This document shows, piece by piece, positions 1 through 7,249 of a stretch of DNA of 64,000 nucleotides. Position numbers and translations under genes: made by a program. Numbering within the stretch: position 1 is the stretch's first letter; every line of letters begins with the position of its first letter. The notes under the pieces were generated by a model, which was given only the letters and a program-made list of their open reading frames with translations, searched no databases and was not told the origin of the DNA. Source of the stretch: JAGZHZ01 sp963929865 (GTDB lineage: Bacteria; Bacillota; Clostridia; Lachnospirales; Lachnospiraceae); contig CAWVKK010000059.1 of assembly GCA_963929865.1 (NCBI GenBank), positions 1 to 64,000 of the forward strand, written 5' to 3'.

Positions 1-299
1 GACATATATGCTCCTTATAACAAGTTTTCACTTCAAAGAATTATCAGGATTTACTTTTACTTTAACACCATTAGATGTATCAAGCAAGCAGATATCATCA
101 ATACTCTACGGGATACCTTCGGTTTATTGGAATAGTCTTTGCTATGAGATAAATGAAATCGAAAAACCCATAAAACTCAAACAAATTTGTTTAAGTTTGA
201 AAGAAAGGAACCCCGTTCGAATTACAGCCAAAGTCCCGAAAATGCCGATAAAATGTGCATTTCCGGGGTTGATTTATGTCCGCCGGCTCTAAAATAGCT
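1..299. other. no recognisable gene at window edge
   Basis: An open frame of 94 codons runs through positions 8-292 on the plus strand, but it has no ribosome site, no recognisable domain and a composition unlike the genes around it. I see no gene here. It may be the eroded downstream end of whatever lies to the left of the window. Confidence 0.5.
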
Positions 300-1178
300 C
301 TAATTGTTTTCTGTGCAGTTATTTTCGGAATAATAGCGGAAGGCTTTCACAATATATTCGCTGCTTCCTGCACCGTGTTTTGTGTCAAATACTTTGCTTA
401 GATAATCATTAGAATAGGTGTCGATCATCATCCGGCAATAATTTTCTGCACCTCCGGTCAGAAGTTTGGGGGCAGTGGCCTGAGCGTTGGCTATGATTTC
501 TTTTACGATGTTTTGCACCGGTTCCGAAGCCACATCTTCCTCTTTATGAGAAGCCAGCTTTAGAAATTTATCTTCTGTCCGCATTTCTTCCGGCATCTGT
601 GAATACCAGTCTTCCATAATTTCAGAGAAATGCTCCAAATTATGCTTCATCTCTTCGGTATATTTCTCAATACTTCCAAACTGCTGGATGGCGAGTTTTG
701 CCACATGTTCTTCATCATCTTTGATCTTCTGGATGAACAGATCAAAATTTTCGATGCTTCCCCAGTGCTGGATAATGGTTTCTGCCTGATTGGATTTGAA
801 ATCTTCCAGGGCGTTGATATAGTCCGACAGGTCAAATTCTTTAAAGCTCATACATGGTTCTCCTTTCTCAAGACGTTCGAGAAGCTGTATAAGCCGGTTG
901 AGGCGATCACGTTTCATCAGGAACAGTTCTTTTTGCTTTTTGAAAGCAGCGATCCTGTCAAAATCTGGTTTCTCTAAAATCTCTTTTATTTTTTTCAGCG
1001 GAAATCCCAGCTCCTTAAAAAATAGGATTTGCTGCAAGGTCTGTAATGCGTTATCATCATACATCCGATAACCGGATGCGGTAAGTCCGCTTGGTTTAAG
1101 CAAACCAATCTCATCATAGTATTGAAGCGTCCGTATGCTGACGCCGGCCAGTTTGGCAGCCTGACTTATGCTTTTCAT
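300..1178 (-). CDS. MerR-family regulator with TipAS-like ligand domain
   Basis: A 292-residue transcription activator. The N-terminus (about residues 1-70) is a MerR winged helix: AAKLAGVSIRTLQYYDEIGLL, then a wing with GYRMY, then a helical dimerisation coil to about residue 115. The remaining 180 residues are helical and contain two HWGS/QFGS-type segments, resembling the TipAS drug-binding domain of TipAL/Mta-type regulators. I chose the start at 1178 because AGGAG stands just upstream of it; the open frame extends further but lacks a ribosome site. The promoter at 1250-1280 has the 19-bp spacer typical of MerR targets, so the gene is probably autoregulated. Its ligand and other targets are unknown. 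Confidence 0.85.
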   Translation of the reverse strand: MKSISQAAKLAGVSIRTLQYYDEIGLLKPSGLTASGYRMYDDNALQTLQQILFFKELGFPLKKIKEILEKPDFDRIAAFKKQKELFLMKRDRLNRLIQLLERLEKGEPCMSFKEFDLSDYINALEDFKSNQAETIIQHWGSIENFDLFIQKIKDDEEHVAKLAIQQFGSIEKYTEEMKHNLEHFSEIMEDWYSQMPEEMRTEDKFLKLASHKEEDVASEPVQNIVKEIIANAQATAPKLLTGGAENYCRMMIDTYSNDYLSKVFDTKHGAGSSEYIVKAFRYYSENNCTENN

Positions 1179-1214
1179 CAAAACAGCTCCTCTCGTTGCA
1201 GGAAAAAATAGGAA

Positions 1215-1280
1215 TGACCGGTCACATCTGTTATGTTTTCCTTGAGAAAAGAATACAGTATTACGCAGCGTGAGAGTCAA
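1215..1280 (-). promoter_or_regulatory. MerR-type promoter with 19-bp spacer, and a leader palindrome
   Basis: Reading the minus strand, TTGACT (1275-1280) and TATTCT (1250-1255) are separated by exactly 19 bp, the long spacer that MerR activators correct by twisting DNA. The spacer holds the small dyad ACGCTGCGT. In the leader, 1215-1224 is a perfect palindrome, TGACCGGTCA, of unknown role. Confidence 0.7.
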
Positions 1281-1319
1281 GAGAATTTGACAATTATTTT
1301 TCAAAATATACTTTGGCAA

Positions 1320-1602
1320 TATACTCTGACGGAAAAAAACATCCCATCCGAATCCATTTATCTGACACCGGCATTACGGAAGTAAACCGCAAGAACATAT
1401 AGAAGGGCAGAACAGCGAAAAGCGGGGCAAAGATCATCCAAATAAGGGTGCATTTACAACTTCAATGCTGTATTTAGAAATTCAATTAACCGTCCCGCTG
1501 TTCTAATCTCATATTCATACGTAAAACACATTGATAAAGATAAACGATAAGTATTTTACATAGAAAAATATTGCCGCTATACTGAATACAGAGAGAAACA
1601 AA
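1320..1602. other. intergenic stretch, plus-strand promoter only
   Basis: No convincing gene. A plausible -10 (TATACT, about 1577) precedes the flavodoxin remnant. A 47-codon hydrophobic minus-strand frame (1294-1437) is present but has no ribosome site. Confidence 0.4.
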
Positions 1603-1848
1603 ATGGCGCAGACGATCCAGACGGAAATTGGCGGCGGTCTTTTCAAGATTGAGCCTGCCGCGCCGTACACCGATGATTATAACACACTGCCGGAGATTGC
1701 ACGGCAGGAGAAGGCGCTGAACGAAGGCGGTAAGCTCAGCTGCCGAGCCCTCAAGCCCGTGCTCTTTGAAATGCCCTCTTACGAATATCTGCGCACCGGC
1801 GATGTCATCGGCAAGTGTATGTCTTTTGACAAGGAAGCAGACATTTGA
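1603..1848 (+). pseudogene. chimeric remnant of a flavodoxin gene
   Basis: An 81-codon frame. Residues 1-45 match the middle of long-chain-type flavodoxins (GGGLFKIEPAAPYTDDYN, then a helix rich in Lys and Glu). The N-terminal strand and the FMN phosphate loop (T/SGNT type) that should precede it are missing, as is the C-terminal half. After about residue 47 the sequence changes to an unrelated tail (MPSYEYLRTGDVIGKC). This looks like a deletion fusion of two genes rather than a working protein. It still has a promoter-like region upstream and sits 32 bp before an intact flavodoxin gene, so transcription may pass through it. Confidence 0.6.
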
Positions 1849-1880
1849 ATATGTGAGGTATAGGAAAGGGCGGTAAAAAA

Positions 1881-2462
1881 ATGAATAATAAAATTATGCA
1901 GTATCACAATACAGAAGCCATAAACCGCTGCCTGATTATATCGTATTCGTATTCCGGAAATACGCATCAGGCTGCACAGGTTCTTTGCGCTGTCACAGGC
2001 GGCGACTGGTGCGAGATTTATCCCTGGCAGCCTTACCCTATGGCATTTCCGGAGCTGCTTGATCAAGTCAGAAAAGAAGTACAGACGGGGTATCATCCCC
2101 GCTTGCTTCCCGGTTTCAGAAATCCGAAACCATATCCGGTGGTTTTTGTGGGTTCCCCCAACTGGTGCGGGACGATAGCGCCACCGCTGGCTTCCTGGCT
2201 GACTAAAAACGATCTATCCGGAAAAATCATCCTGCCGTTTTATTCCCATTGCGGCGGCGTCCCCTGCGATTTCAGCCGGGATATTGCCCGGCTATGCCCC
2301 AAGGCGGAAGTGCGGAACGCGCTGGGAATTTTGGAGACAGAAACAGCCCCAGCCCGCCTTTTGAAAGAATGGTTCTCTCAAAATGATATAAAATTCAATG
2401 AGAACAATCCCAACGCAGGTATGAGAATACCCTCATGTGCGGGAAAAGAATCAATGAGATAA
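1881..2462 (+). CDS. flavodoxin-family protein
   Basis: A 193-residue protein with a flavodoxin fold. LIISYSYSGNTHQAAQ near residues 18-33 is the first strand plus FMN phosphate-binding loop (SYSGNT). YPVVFVGSPNWCGT at about 90-103 and a KIILPFYSHCGG strand at about 116-127 correspond to the loops over the isoalloxazine ring. The protein should carry electrons or reduce quinone-like compounds in the cytoplasm. A GGAAAGGGCGG ribosome site precedes the start. The C-terminal 30 residues (NENNPNAGMRIP onward) are low-complexity and may be a frayed end. It is followed by a cupin and an aldo-keto reductase in the same direction, a common redox or electrophile-stress grouping in Firmicutes. Confidence 0.8.
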   Translation: MNNKIMQYHNTEAINRCLIISYSYSGNTHQAAQVLCAVTGGDWCEIYPWQPYPMAFPELLDQVRKEVQTGYHPRLLPGFRNPKPYPVVFVGSPNWCGTIAPPLASWLTKNDLSGKIILPFYSHCGGVPCDFSRDIARLCPKAEVRNALGILETETAPARLLKEWFSQNDIKFNENNPNAGMRIPSCAGKESMR

Positions 2463-2497
2463 TGAGCTGTTTTACATTTGAGTAAGGAGGAAATGAT

Positions 2498-2935
2498 ATG
2501 CGTATTGACAACAAAAAAGTATTTGAAAAAGAAAATGCGTTCGGTTTTGGCGGTGCCAACACGGCTTATGCCCAGTACTTCATCGGCAATTCCTACATCA
2601 ATCCCCTGACGGAAGCGGGCAAGTGTCCAGTGTTCCTGGCAAACGTCACCTTCGAGCCGGGCTGCCGGAACAACTGGCATATCCACCACGCCAAAAGCGG
2701 CGGCGGTCAGCTGCTTATCTGCACCGCCGGGGAAGGCTGGTATCAGGAGAAGGGCAAACCCGCCGTCAGTCTGACTCCCGGCACAGTTATTACCATCCCG
2801 GCAGAGATCAAGCACTGGCACGGGGCAAAAAAAGATAGCTGGTTCTCCCACATTGCGGTGGAAGTCCCCGGCGAGGAAACCTTCAACGAGTGGTGCGAAC
2901 CAGTGGACGATGCAGCTTATAACGGGCTGGAGTAA
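2498..2935 (+). CDS. cupin-domain protein
   Basis: A 145-residue single-domain cupin. Cupin motif 1 lies around WHIHH, with GGGQLLICTAGEGWY following. Motif 2 lies around PGTVITIPAEIKHWHG. The His residues in WHIHH and KHWHG are the expected metal ligands. Homologues are often annotated as carboxymuconolactone-decarboxylase-associated cupins and sit with aldo-keto reductases and flavodoxins, as here. The substrate is unknown. The start follows AAGGAGGAAATGAT at good spacing, and only 12 bp separate it from the next gene, so the two are co-transcribed. Confidence 0.8.
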   Translation: MRIDNKKVFEKENAFGFGGANTAYAQYFIGNSYINPLTEAGKCPVFLANVTFEPGCRNNWHIHHAKSGGGQLLICTAGEGWYQEKGKPAVSLTPGTVITIPAEIKHWHGAKKDSWFSHIAVEVPGEETFNEWCEPVDDAAYNGLE

Positions 2936-2947
2936 GGAGGGAGCAGA

Positions 2948-3994
2948 ATGCAGTACACAAAACTTGGCAATTCCGATCTGACCGTTTCCCGTATATGTAT
3001 GGGCTGCATGGGATTTGGCGATCCAAAAAACGGTCAGCACAGCTGGACGCTGGACGAGGAGCATTCCCGCGAGATCATCCAGCGGGGACTAGAGCTGGGC
3101 GTCAATTTCTTTGACACCGCCGTCGGTTATCAGAGCGGCACCAGCGAGCAGTATCTGGGGCGCATCCTGCGGGATTTTGCTCACCGGGATGAGGTGGTGA
3201 CAGCTACCAAGTTCCTCCCGCGCACACAGGAGGAAATCGCCGCCGGCATCTCCGATCAGCAACATATCCAGAATATGATCGACACCAGCCTCAAAAATCT
3301 GGGGATGGACTATGTGGACCTCTACATCTATCACATGTGGGACTATGAAACGCCCCTCTATGACATCCTGGACGGGCTGAACCGCATCGTGCAGGCAGGC
3401 AAAGTTCGGTATATCGGCATTTCCAACTGCTTTGCCTATCAGCTGGCCAAAGCCAACGCCCTGGCGGAGAAGGAGGGCTTCCCCAAGTTTGTTTCCATCC
3501 AGGGTCACTACAATCTGATCTTCCGGGAGGAGGAGCGGGAGATGGCAAAACTCTGCGCCGAGGACAACATTGCCATGACGCCCTACAGTTCTCTGGCGGG
3601 CGGACGTCTTTCCAAACATCCGGGCGAGAGTTCCAAACGCCTGCGGGAGGACAGCTACGCCAGACTTAAATACGATGCCACAGCGCAGCAGGACCAGATT
3701 ATCATTGACCGGGTGGCAGAGGCGGCGGAAAAACGGGGTGTTTCCATGACGGAGATTTCTCTGGCGTGGCTGCTGGCTAAGGGGACAGTTCCGGTGGTAG
3801 GAGTCACCAGACGGCATCACATTGAGGGCGCTGTCAAGGCGGCAGAGCTTACCCTGACGCCGGAGGAGATGGATTATCTGGAAGAACCCTATGTTCCCCA
3901 CAAACTGGTGGGCGTCATGGCCCAGAACACTCCAGCCGCCGCTAAGGAGCAGCACGTCTGGAGCACGGGCAATCAAAAAATCCAGGGTCGGTAA
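2948..3994 (+). CDS. aldo/keto reductase
   Basis: A 348-residue NADPH-dependent (beta/alpha)8 oxidoreductase. The catalytic tetrad is visible as Asp56, Tyr61 (DTAVGYQSG), Lys88 (TATKF) and His129 (YIYHMWDY). The C-terminal cofactor region contains VPVVGVTRRHH. Length is normal for the YakC/general-stress branch. It reduces aldehydes or ketones; the physiological substrate cannot be read from sequence. It is the last intact gene of the flavodoxin-cupin-reductase cluster, with GGAGGGAGCAG before the ATG. Codon use is richer in GCC/CTG than in most genes of the window, in line with the idea that this segment was acquired. Confidence 0.9.
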   Translation: MQYTKLGNSDLTVSRICMGCMGFGDPKNGQHSWTLDEEHSREIIQRGLELGVNFFDTAVGYQSGTSEQYLGRILRDFAHRDEVVTATKFLPRTQEEIAAGISDQQHIQNMIDTSLKNLGMDYVDLYIYHMWDYETPLYDILDGLNRIVQAGKVRYIGISNCFAYQLAKANALAEKEGFPKFVSIQGHYNLIFREEEREMAKLCAEDNIAMTPYSSLAGGRLSKHPGESSKRLREDSYARLKYDATAQQDQIIIDRVAEAAEKRGVSMTEISLAWLLAKGTVPVVGVTRRHHIEGAVKAAELTLTPEEMDYLEEPYVPHKLVGVMAQNTPAAAKEQHVWSTGNQKIQGR

Positions 3995-4018
3995 GATTTG
4001 AAGAAGAGAGGAAAACTT

Positions 4019-4054
4019 ATGGAAATTTTCAGACGGGAATGGATCTGCATCTGA
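4019..4054 (+). other. 11-codon stub after the reductase
   Basis: ATG with a good ribosome site (AGAGGAAAACTT) opens an 11-residue frame, MEIFRREWICI, then stops. It is most likely the first codons of a former fourth gene of the cluster whose remainder has been deleted. Confidence 0.35.
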
Positions 4055-4120
4055 TATTACTTCACGGTTCAGCCGGAACCGATTTCCGGCTGCGGATGCT
4101 GGGAATGCAAAGCTGCGTCT

Positions 4121-4552
4121 CTATCCTCTTTCAGCCAGCGCTGCACCCAGCTTGCGGCACGCCGACAGGGCGTCATCATCCGGAGTCTCGCAGCAGATCA
4201 CGCTGCTGCAAATAAGGCTGGCTCCGTCATCGCTGCAGCGTGCCTCCCAGCTGCGCATCCATTCGCCATCACCCCAGCCATACGACCCGAACAGGGCGAT
4301 ATTCTTTCCGCTCAGACTAGGCTCGCATCCGGTGAACATCGGTTCAAATTCGCTTTCCTCAAGCTGCTCCGCTCCCATGGAAGGGCAGCCAAAGGCGATC
4401 GCGTCATAACTGCCAACCTGGTCTGCCGAAAACTCAGACGCAGTGAGAAGGGATACCTCCGCTCCCTTATCTCTCGCGCCTTCTGCGACTGCCGAGGCCA
4501 TAGCCTCGGTATTTCCGGTACCGCTCCAATAAACAACTGCAATTTTACTCAT
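4121..4552 (-). CDS. flavodoxin (short-chain)
   Basis: A 143-residue flavodoxin. The FMN phosphate loop is WSGTGNTEAMA at residues 9-19; FGCPSMGAEQLEE is the loop over one face of the flavin; LFGSYGWGDGEWM supplies the other side. Length is typical of clostridial short-chain flavodoxins, which replace ferredoxin when iron is scarce. I chose the start at 4552 because AAGGAAGG lies upstream; the open frame extends to 4627 without a ribosome site. It lies 67 bp downstream of the DUF3793 gene on the same strand and is presumably driven by the same promoter with its DtxR-like operators, which fits an iron-limitation flavodoxin. Confidence 0.88.
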   Translation of the reverse strand: MSKIAVVYWSGTGNTEAMASAVAEGARDKGAEVSLLTASEFSADQVGSYDAIAFGCPSMGAEQLEESEFEPMFTGCEPSLSGKNIALFGSYGWGDGEWMRSWEARCSDDGASLICSSVICCETPDDDALSACRKLGAALAERG

Positions 4553-4619
4553 AAGACAAAAAACCTTCCTTTCTATTACAATATAAATATGGCTCATATC
4601 CCTTACGGTCAGTAAGGAA

Positions 4620-5219
4620 TTATCCATCTAAATTTATGATTGTTTCTGATTGATTCCCGCAGAAGCATCCATCAGCTACAGCGAGCTGCTCGATGGACTT
4701 CCCCTGCTTCCACTGCTGAAAATAAATTTTGCTGCACACATTGTATTTTTCGAAGATGCTCTTTGCTTCCTGTTCATCCCCGTACACCTTCCAGCAGCCG
4801 ACGCACTTATGGTTACATGCTTTATTTAGGATAAAACCCAGAACGTCTTCCGGAGGGTAACTTAAAAACAGCCCGATTTCATGAGGAAATTCCTCCGCAG
4901 ATCTGAGACGGCGGATCAGGTGCAGCACACAGGCATTGAGATCTCCCGGCAGGTAGCCGTATTGCAGCAGCAGATCCCTGGCGCGGTGATCTGCCAGATC
5001 ACTTTCCAGCGCATTGGGGCGGTAAACGTAAATCAGGGCGCGCCCCATGCAAACCTTGAGCGGCAGGATGCGGATTCCCTTGGGAACGAGTTTTCTGTTT
5101 AAACTGGATAAAGCTTTCGTCAACTCCTTCCTGCAGGGACAGGCACAGGAAAAAAGGCTGCCGGATTTTATCCCCGCTAAGGTGGGGGAACAATGGCGAA
5201 TCACTAAATCTTCTGACAT
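4620..5219 (-). CDS. DUF3793-family protein
   Basis: A 199-residue soluble protein of the DUF3793 family. Recognisable features are an N-terminal CSPTLAGIKSGSLFSC segment, a central RPNALESDL stretch followed by a YGY region, FPHEIGLFLSYPPEDVLGFI, and a Cys-rich NKACNHKCVGCWKVYGDE segment near residue 140. The family is found in Clostridia, often beside flavodoxin or ferrous-iron transport genes; its biochemical role is unknown to me. The start at 5219 places AAGGGAG six bases upstream; an ATG six bases earlier (5225) is too close to that site. Two palindromic operators and a consensus promoter precede it, so an iron-related role is likely. Confidence 0.8.
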   Translation of the reverse strand: MSEDLVIRHCSPTLAGIKSGSLFSCACPCRKELTKALSSLNRKLVPKGIRILPLKVCMGRALIYVYRPNALESDLADHRARDLLLQYGYLPGDLNACVLHLIRRLRSAEEFPHEIGLFLSYPPEDVLGFILNKACNHKCVGCWKVYGDEQEAKSIFEKYNVCSKIYFQQWKQGKSIEQLAVADGCFCGNQSETIINLDG

Positions 5220-5273
5220 AGGCATCTCCCTTTGAAAAATTACTGAAAGAACAGCAGCTTCTTTATTATATGA

Positions 5274-5289
5274 GTTAGTTATAACTAAC
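5274..5289. promoter_or_regulatory. DtxR-like palindrome, copy 1
   Basis: GTTAGTTATAACTAAC is a perfect 16-bp palindrome. On the minus strand a TATAAT (5265-5270) begins three bases beyond it, so a repressor bound here would sit on the spacer of a second promoter for the DUF3793-flavodoxin genes. The shape resembles DtxR/IdeR/MntR-type boxes (TTAG-centre-CTAA). Confidence 0.7.
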
Positions 5290-5326
5290 ATACGTTGAAA
5301 AAAATAAAGCGCGGTTTTGAATCGAA

Positions 5327-5342
5327 GTTAGTAAAAACTAAC
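5327..5342. promoter_or_regulatory. DtxR-like palindrome, copy 2
   Basis: GTTAGTAAAAACTAAC has perfect 6-bp arms (GTTAGT/ACTAAC) around AAAA. It lies 11 bp beyond the -10 of the minus-strand promoter at 5354-5382, covering the expected transcription start and early leader. Confidence 0.7.
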
Positions 5343-5353
5343 TGCATGACATA

Positions 5354-5382
5354 ATTATATATTGGAATTGAAAACTTGTCAA
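5354..5382 (-). promoter_or_regulatory. consensus sigma-70 promoter for DUF3793-flavodoxin
   Basis: Minus-strand TTGACA (5377-5382), a 17-bp spacer and TATAAT (5354-5359): every position matches consensus. So strong a promoter needs repression, which the two palindromes downstream could provide. Confidence 0.8.
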
Positions 5383-5411
5383 GAAAATATAAGAAAGTTT
5401 TTCCTTAAGGG

Positions 5412-5483
5412 CTGGAGGCTCGTATGGCGATTGATAAATAAAATCCTTTCTTAAGCATACGAGCCGTTTCCAGTTTTCTTCTT
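5412..5483. terminator. long inverted repeat, possible terminator
   Basis: GGCTCGTATG (5417-5426) pairs perfectly with CATACGAGCC (5456-5465), extended by CTGGA/TCCAG (5412-5416 with 5469-5473), around a 29-base AT-rich loop. The plus strand continues as TTTTCTTCTT. It lies between the end of the ABC operon and the DUF3793 promoter. The loop is long for an intrinsic terminator, and the T-rich side faces away from the ABC transcript, so the role is uncertain. Confidence 0.4.
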
Positions 5484-5500
5484 GATAATGGAAGAGGAGA

Positions 5501-7249
5501 TTACATTCCTAACTTCCACTGTGCCGTTTCACTTTGGAGTTCCACCATACGCCGGTAAAGACCGCCCTGTTCCATCAGCTCTTTCGGCGAGCCCTGCTGG
5601 GCTATCCGTCCATTTTCCAGCACAACGATGTGATCTGCCCCGGCGACGGTACGCATTCTGTGGGCAATGACCAGCACGGTCTTGCCTTGGAGCAGGCGGG
5701 AGAGAGCTTTCTGGACAGCGCTTTCGTTCTCCACATCCAGGCTGGCAGTCGCCTCATCCAGGAGAACGATCGGCGCGTCCTTTAAAAGGGCGCGGGCTAT
5801 GGAGATTCTCTGACGCTCACCGCCGGAAAGAGTGGAGCCGTTTTCTCCGATCATGGTCTGATATCCATGAGGGAGTTTTCGGATAAATTCATCGCACTGG
5901 GCGTCTTGGGCTGCCGCGATGACTTCCTCGTCAGTAGCTCCCCGGCGACCAAGGCGGATATTTTCCATCACGGTATCCCGAAACAGAACCACATCCTGAA
6001 ATACCATAGAGTAGTATTTCAACAGCGTCTCCGGTTCCACACCGGACACATCAGTACCTCCAAGGGTAACTTTCCCTCTGGCAGCATCCCAAAAACGCGC
6101 GGCCAGCTTGCACGCAGTGGACTTTCCTCCTCCGGAGGGACCAATGAGAGCGGTCACTTCTCCCTGCCGGGCGGTGAAGCTTACATCCTCCAGCACGCCG
6201 TCGCCCTCCCGGTAGGCAAAGGACACATGGTCAAAGGCAATGCTGTAGTTTCGCGGTGTAAATTCCTGTGTGCCTTCCTGCACCGGCTGTTCCAAAATGG
6301 AGCGCATCCGCTCGATCTGCAGTTTAGTATTGAAGGTGGCGGCGATATTCTGAAGCACAAGCCCTATCGGGTCATAAAGCCTTGCGGCGGCAAAGAGAAA
6401 TCCCAGAAAATAGAGGAAAGAAAGCCTTCCGGCTGCCAGAAGCGCCCCGCCCGTCAGAAACGTGGTAGCCAGTCCAAGACGAAGGAAAGCCTGTGCAGAG
6501 CAGACAAACACACCGGTTGCCAGCTCTGAATGGATGGAGCCTTTCTCCATGGCAGCCAGCTTTTCTTCCAGATTTCTTATGTAGATTTCCTGGCGGCTGC
6601 AGGCCTTGATATCCCGTATGGTTTCCAGCCCTTCCTGAATGCAGTCGGTCACCGCACGCTTATTTAAAATATTTTTTGTCCCGAAGGAATCCTGAACTTT
6701 TTTGCTCCCTGCTGTCAGCAGGAGGGCCGCAGGCACTACCCACAGCACAGCCAATGCCATCCGCCAGTCGCAGAGGAACATGGCGATGCCGATTACAAGA
6801 GTGGAGAAGAGGGAGGCAAACAATTGCGGCACATAGTGGGAAAACATCTGATCCAGGCTGGAGCAGTCCGCAATCATCGTTGACGTCAGGTCGCTTAAGT
6901 CACGGTTTGCGAAAAAGCTTAAGGGAAGCCGACGCAAAGTTTCTGCCAGGCTGACCCTTCGGCTGGCGCTTTCCTTGTACGTTGCCAGATACAGAGAAGC
7001 ATACTGGAACCAATGAAGAATGAACAGCAGGATCAGAACAGACAGGGCAAACCCCGAACAGATCCAAAAGCTATCCATAGGACTGCTCCCGTTTTCCATG
7101 GAATCCCAAAGATGCTGCACGGTAAACAGGACAGCTCCCACCGGAAGCATCAGGCTTAAGTTGCACACAAAGCACCAGATAACGGCTTTCACCAGATCTT
7201 CCGCCCCTTTTTCGCTGAGAGCAAACAAGTGCTGTAACTTCTTTGTCAT
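5501..7249 (-). CDS. ABC transporter, fused membrane and ATPase domains, second subunit
   Basis: A 582-residue half-transporter. Residues about 1-310 form six membrane helices; the rest is the nucleotide-binding domain with Walker A GPSGGGKST, signature LSGGERQR, Walker B IVLLDEATASLD and switch His in IAHRMRT. ATG overlaps the stop of the preceding gene (ATGA), with GGAGGAGG upstream, so the pair is translationally coupled and probably a heterodimer. The pair resembles YbtPQ/IrtAB-type transporters, which have an exporter fold but import ferric siderophores; multidrug or peptide export is the alternative. The iron reading rests mainly on the DtxR-like operator before the operon. Confidence 0.85.
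   Translation of the reverse strand: MTKKLQHLFALSEKGAEDLVKAVIWCFVCNLSLMLPVGAVLFTVQHLWDSMENGSSPMDSFWICSGFALSVLILLFILHWFQYASLYLATYKESASRRVSLAETLRRLPLSFFANRDLSDLTSTMIADCSSLDQMFSHYVPQLFASLFSTLVIGIAMFLCDWRMALAVLWVVPAALLLTAGSKKVQDSFGTKNILNKRAVTDCIQEGLETIRDIKACSRQEIYIRNLEEKLAAMEKGSIHSELATGVFVCSAQAFLRLGLATTFLTGGALLAAGRLSFLYFLGFLFAAARLYDPIGLVLQNIAATFNTKLQIERMRSILEQPVQEGTQEFTPRNYSIAFDHVSFAYREGDGVLEDVSFTARQGEVTALIGPSGGGKSTACKLAARFWDAARGKVTLGGTDVSGVEPETLLKYYSMVFQDVVLFRDTVMENIRLGRRGATDEEVIAAAQDAQCDEFIRKLPHGYQTMIGENGSTLSGGERQRISIARALLKDAPIVLLDEATASLDVENESAVQKALSRLLQGKTVLVIAHRMRTVAGADHIVVLENGRIAQQGSPKELMEQGGLYRRMVELQSETAQWKLGM

Noticed and set aside
8..292. 94-codon open frame at the window start
   Set aside because: No ribosome site, no recognisable domain and no support from context.
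630..977. 115-codon frame opposite the merR gene
   Set aside because: Antisense shadow of a well-supported MerR gene. The same applies to the long antisense frames over the ABC, GH31, GH13, ilvB and recD2 genes.
1294..1437. 47-codon hydrophobic minus-strand frame (starts MIFAPLFAVLPFYM)
   Set aside because: No ribosome site, and it overlaps the merR promoter region; could be a membrane-protein remnant but cannot be supported.
2378..3976. Long antisense frames (228 and 295 codons) over the cupin and aldo-keto reductase genes
   Set aside because: Produced by the GC-rich third positions of the real genes; no start signals.
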